From the NCBI GenBank assembly GCA_021372495.1, contig JAJFUF010000043.1, positions 1-32,656 of the forward strand: a DNA stretch of 32,656 nt, read 5' to 3'. Every line of letters starts with the position of its first letter. The stretch's first letter is position 1. The notes under the pieces were generated by a model that saw only the letters and a program-made list of their open reading frames with translations, was not told the DNA's origin and made no database searches. Source of the DNA: Lysobacteraceae bacterium (GTDB lineage Bacteria > Pseudomonadota > Gammaproteobacteria > Xanthomonadales > Rhodanobacteraceae). Position numbers and translations under genes: made by a program. Shown piece after piece: positions 30,610-32,656 of the stretch.

Positions 30610-32656
30610 CGGTTTATCCCTGCGTGCGTGGGGAACAGCAGACGATTGTGCCGAGCTGACCACCCTCGGCCGGATCATCCCCGCGCATGCGGTGAACGCG
30701 TGGGCGGAGGTGCCTTGATCTGACACGGTGGCTCTTCATCCACGCGCACGCGGGGAACGCGAGTGCATCGTCGCCCCCGATCTCAGTTATTTCAGTTCAT
30801 CCCCGCGCACGCGGGGAACGCAGGGATTAGTTAACGCCGGCCGTTAACTTGGGCGGTTCATCCCCGCGCACGCGGGGAACGCCGCCTTGGTCTGAGTCAT
30901 CGGGATATTGGATGCGGTTCATCCCCGCGCACGCGGGGAACGCATCAACCGCGCCGTGTACGAGATCATGGCGGACGGTTCATCCCCGCGCACGCGGGGA
31001 ACGCAAGGTTCGCGCAAGCATGGAACTCCCCGACCCCGGTTCATCCCCGCGCACGCGGGGAACGCGTCGTCGTCGGCCAGGCCGGGCGCGCCGATCACGG
31101 TTCATCCCCGCGCACGCGGGGAACGCGGTCGCCGCAAAAATGGCGGCTGTCTCGGCCTCGGTTCATCCCCGCGCACGCGGGGAACGCCCGTGCAGGCGGC
31201 GTTCAATGCGTGCGGAACGCGGTTCATCCCCGCGCACGCGGGGAACGCGTCGGGAACTCACCGTTCGGGCACTTGCCCTGCGGTTCATCCCCGCGCACGC
31301 GGGGAACGCAGATGTGACACGGGGGGTGGCATGCATTCATCCGGTTCATCCCCGCGCACGCGGGGAACGCCGTCCACCACCTGAGGAAAACCACCATGAA
31401 AGAGGTTCATCCCCGCGCACGCGGGGAACGCGTACACCGGTCGCGACTCGGTGACCGTCGACGTGGTTCATCCCCGCGCACGCGGGGAACGCGCCAGGCT
31501 CGCCATCGACCACAACCGCGCCGCGGGTTCATCCCCGCGCACGCGGGGAACGCAGGCCCATGTACTCGCGATAGCCGATGGTGGCCGGTTCATCCCCGCG
31601 CACGCGGGGAACGCGGGCGGTGCGAGCGGCGCCGGCCGGTCAGTAACGGTTCATCCCCGCGCACGCGGGGAACGCTCGCGCGACTGTCGGAGCATCGGCA
31701 TTTGGGCCGGTTCATCCCCGCGCACGCGGGGAACGCCTGATGACGAGATCGTCATCGGCGATCCCCATCGGTTCATCCCCGCGCACGCGGGGAACGCTCG
31801 ATCCTGCTCCTAGCCTGACCCATCAATCACGGTTCATCCCCGCGCACGCGGGGAACGCTTCCCACGGCGCCTCAAGCGCGGCCAGCGGGACGGTTCATCC
31901 CCGCGCACGCGGGGAACGCCACTGGCGCCGCTCGACCACGTGCGTTCCGAACGGTTCATCCCCGCGCACGCGGGGAACGCAGTCGCGGCCGACGGTGCCG
32001 GTGGACTGGAACCGGTTCATCCCCGCGCACGCGGGGAACGCTAGACACCGTTACGCGCGTACTGCCTACAGAGCGGTTCATCCCCGCGCACGCGGGGAAC
32101 GCACGCTGCGGCCGGCGCGCACGCTGGCCTCCCACGGTTCATCCCCGCGCACGCGGGGAACGCCTGTCGTTGCTGCGCAGCTCCGTCACCTTCGGCGGTT
32201 CATCCCCGCGCACGCGGGGAACGCGAACTCACGCTGCAACAAAAACTCGAAATGCCCGGTTCATCCCCGCGCACGCGGGGAACGCACGAAGTCTTTGAAG
32301 GTTCCCATACCCCCATCCGGTTCATCCCCGCGCACGCGGGGAACGCTGCGTGATGGCGTTTTGGTCAACGCTGCGATCCGGTTCATCCCCGCGCACGCGG
32401 GGAACGCCAGAGCTGATTCAGCAGCCGTTCGGCCCACGGCGGTTCATCCCCGCGTACGCGGGGAACGCTCCGATCGCCTGGAGGCGCTGCTGCGCGAGAC
32501 CGGTTCATCCCCGCGCACGCGGGGAACGCCTCACGTCCTCGAACGCGAGCGGCGTCTCTTCCGGTTCATCCCCGCGCACGCGGGGAACGCTGCGGCGGCA
32601 CCATGCCGGCGTTGAACACGGTCGGTTCATCCCCGCGCACGCGGGGAACGCATCGC
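30610..32656 (-). CRISPR. Type I-E CRISPR array, 34 repeats in view, open at right edge
   Basis: Repeats of 29 bases alternate with 32-base spacers at an unbroken 61-base period from 30610 to 32651 (33 full spacers). On the minus strand the repeat begins GCGTTCCCCGCG and ends GCGGGGATGAACCG, matching the E. coli-type I-E repeat with its central stem, so the crRNA strand is minus. Repeats from 30854 on are essentially identical. The four at the left (30610, 30671, 30732, 30793) carry about 7, 3, 3 and 1 changes, which marks the leader-distal end. Single variants occur at 32440 (CGCGTACG) and at the terminal base of 31403, 31464 and 31525. Leader and cas genes must lie beyond 32656 if present. 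No spacer is repeated or matches this window by eye. Confidence 0.98.

Noticed and set aside
30849..32615. Plus-strand open frames made of repeated 'FIPAHAGN' and 'VHPRARGER' peptides
   Set aside because: These are translations of the CRISPR repeats in three frames; not a repeat protein.

Overview
The window is very GC-rich DNA with dense protein coding and strong GC3 bias. Gene content (recC-recB order, a membrane-anchored cytochrome c5-type protein, ZapE, the long form of QueF, an HAE1-type RND pump, many leaderless-looking starts) points to a gammaproteobacterium, most likely Lysobacterales/Xanthomonadales. That placement is inferred from gene content, not from a database search.

Layout. 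1-5888 (minus): recC followed by recB with an ATGA overlap; recB runs off the left edge. 6195-7087: two small convergent unknown genes. 7168-11030: an interval bounded by copies of tRNA-Arg(CCG). There is a decayed copy at 7168-7241, an intact copy at 10791-10867 and a 34-nt relic at 10967-11000, all on the minus strand and all preceded by the same leader. Between the first two lies a plus-strand operon of a DUF1998 helicase and a DEDDh exonuclease, which match Bacillus subtilis MrfA/MrfB (YprA/YprB). 11168-12655: an outer-membrane barrel-like protein and a cytochrome c. 12773-15231: AcpH-like phosphodiesterase (minus), then an alpha/beta hydrolase coupled to ZapE. 15280-16393: two divergent hemerythrin-like paralogues separated by a REP-like hairpin and short direct repeats. 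16476-17798: a secreted M20 amidohydrolase. 18067-22285: a GAF-GGDEF diguanylate cyclase and a 4xPAS-GGDEF-EAL protein, preceded by candidate sigma-28 and sigma-54 promoters. 22496-26919: an RND efflux adaptor and permease behind an AT-rich promoter/palindrome. 27078-30073: QueF, a LysM protein, a lipoprotein and an AIF-like flavoprotein reductase. 30146-30400 (minus): an 84-residue unknown protein. 30610-32656: a type I-E CRISPR array with 34 repeats in view, continuing past the right edge.

How it fits together. Two DNA-repair modules (RecBC and MrfAB) lie within 10 kb. The two c-di-GMP enzymes appear to be under different alternative sigma factors. The CRISPR repeat reads in the usual I-E orientation on the minus strand, so the leader and any cas genes should lie to the right of the window; the left end is the old, decaying end. 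The least expected signals are the three-copy tRNA-Arg remnants, three consecutive CRISPR repeats that differ only at the PAM-derived terminal base, self-complementary spacers, and the paired hemerythrins that lack the usual ligands of helices 3 and 4.
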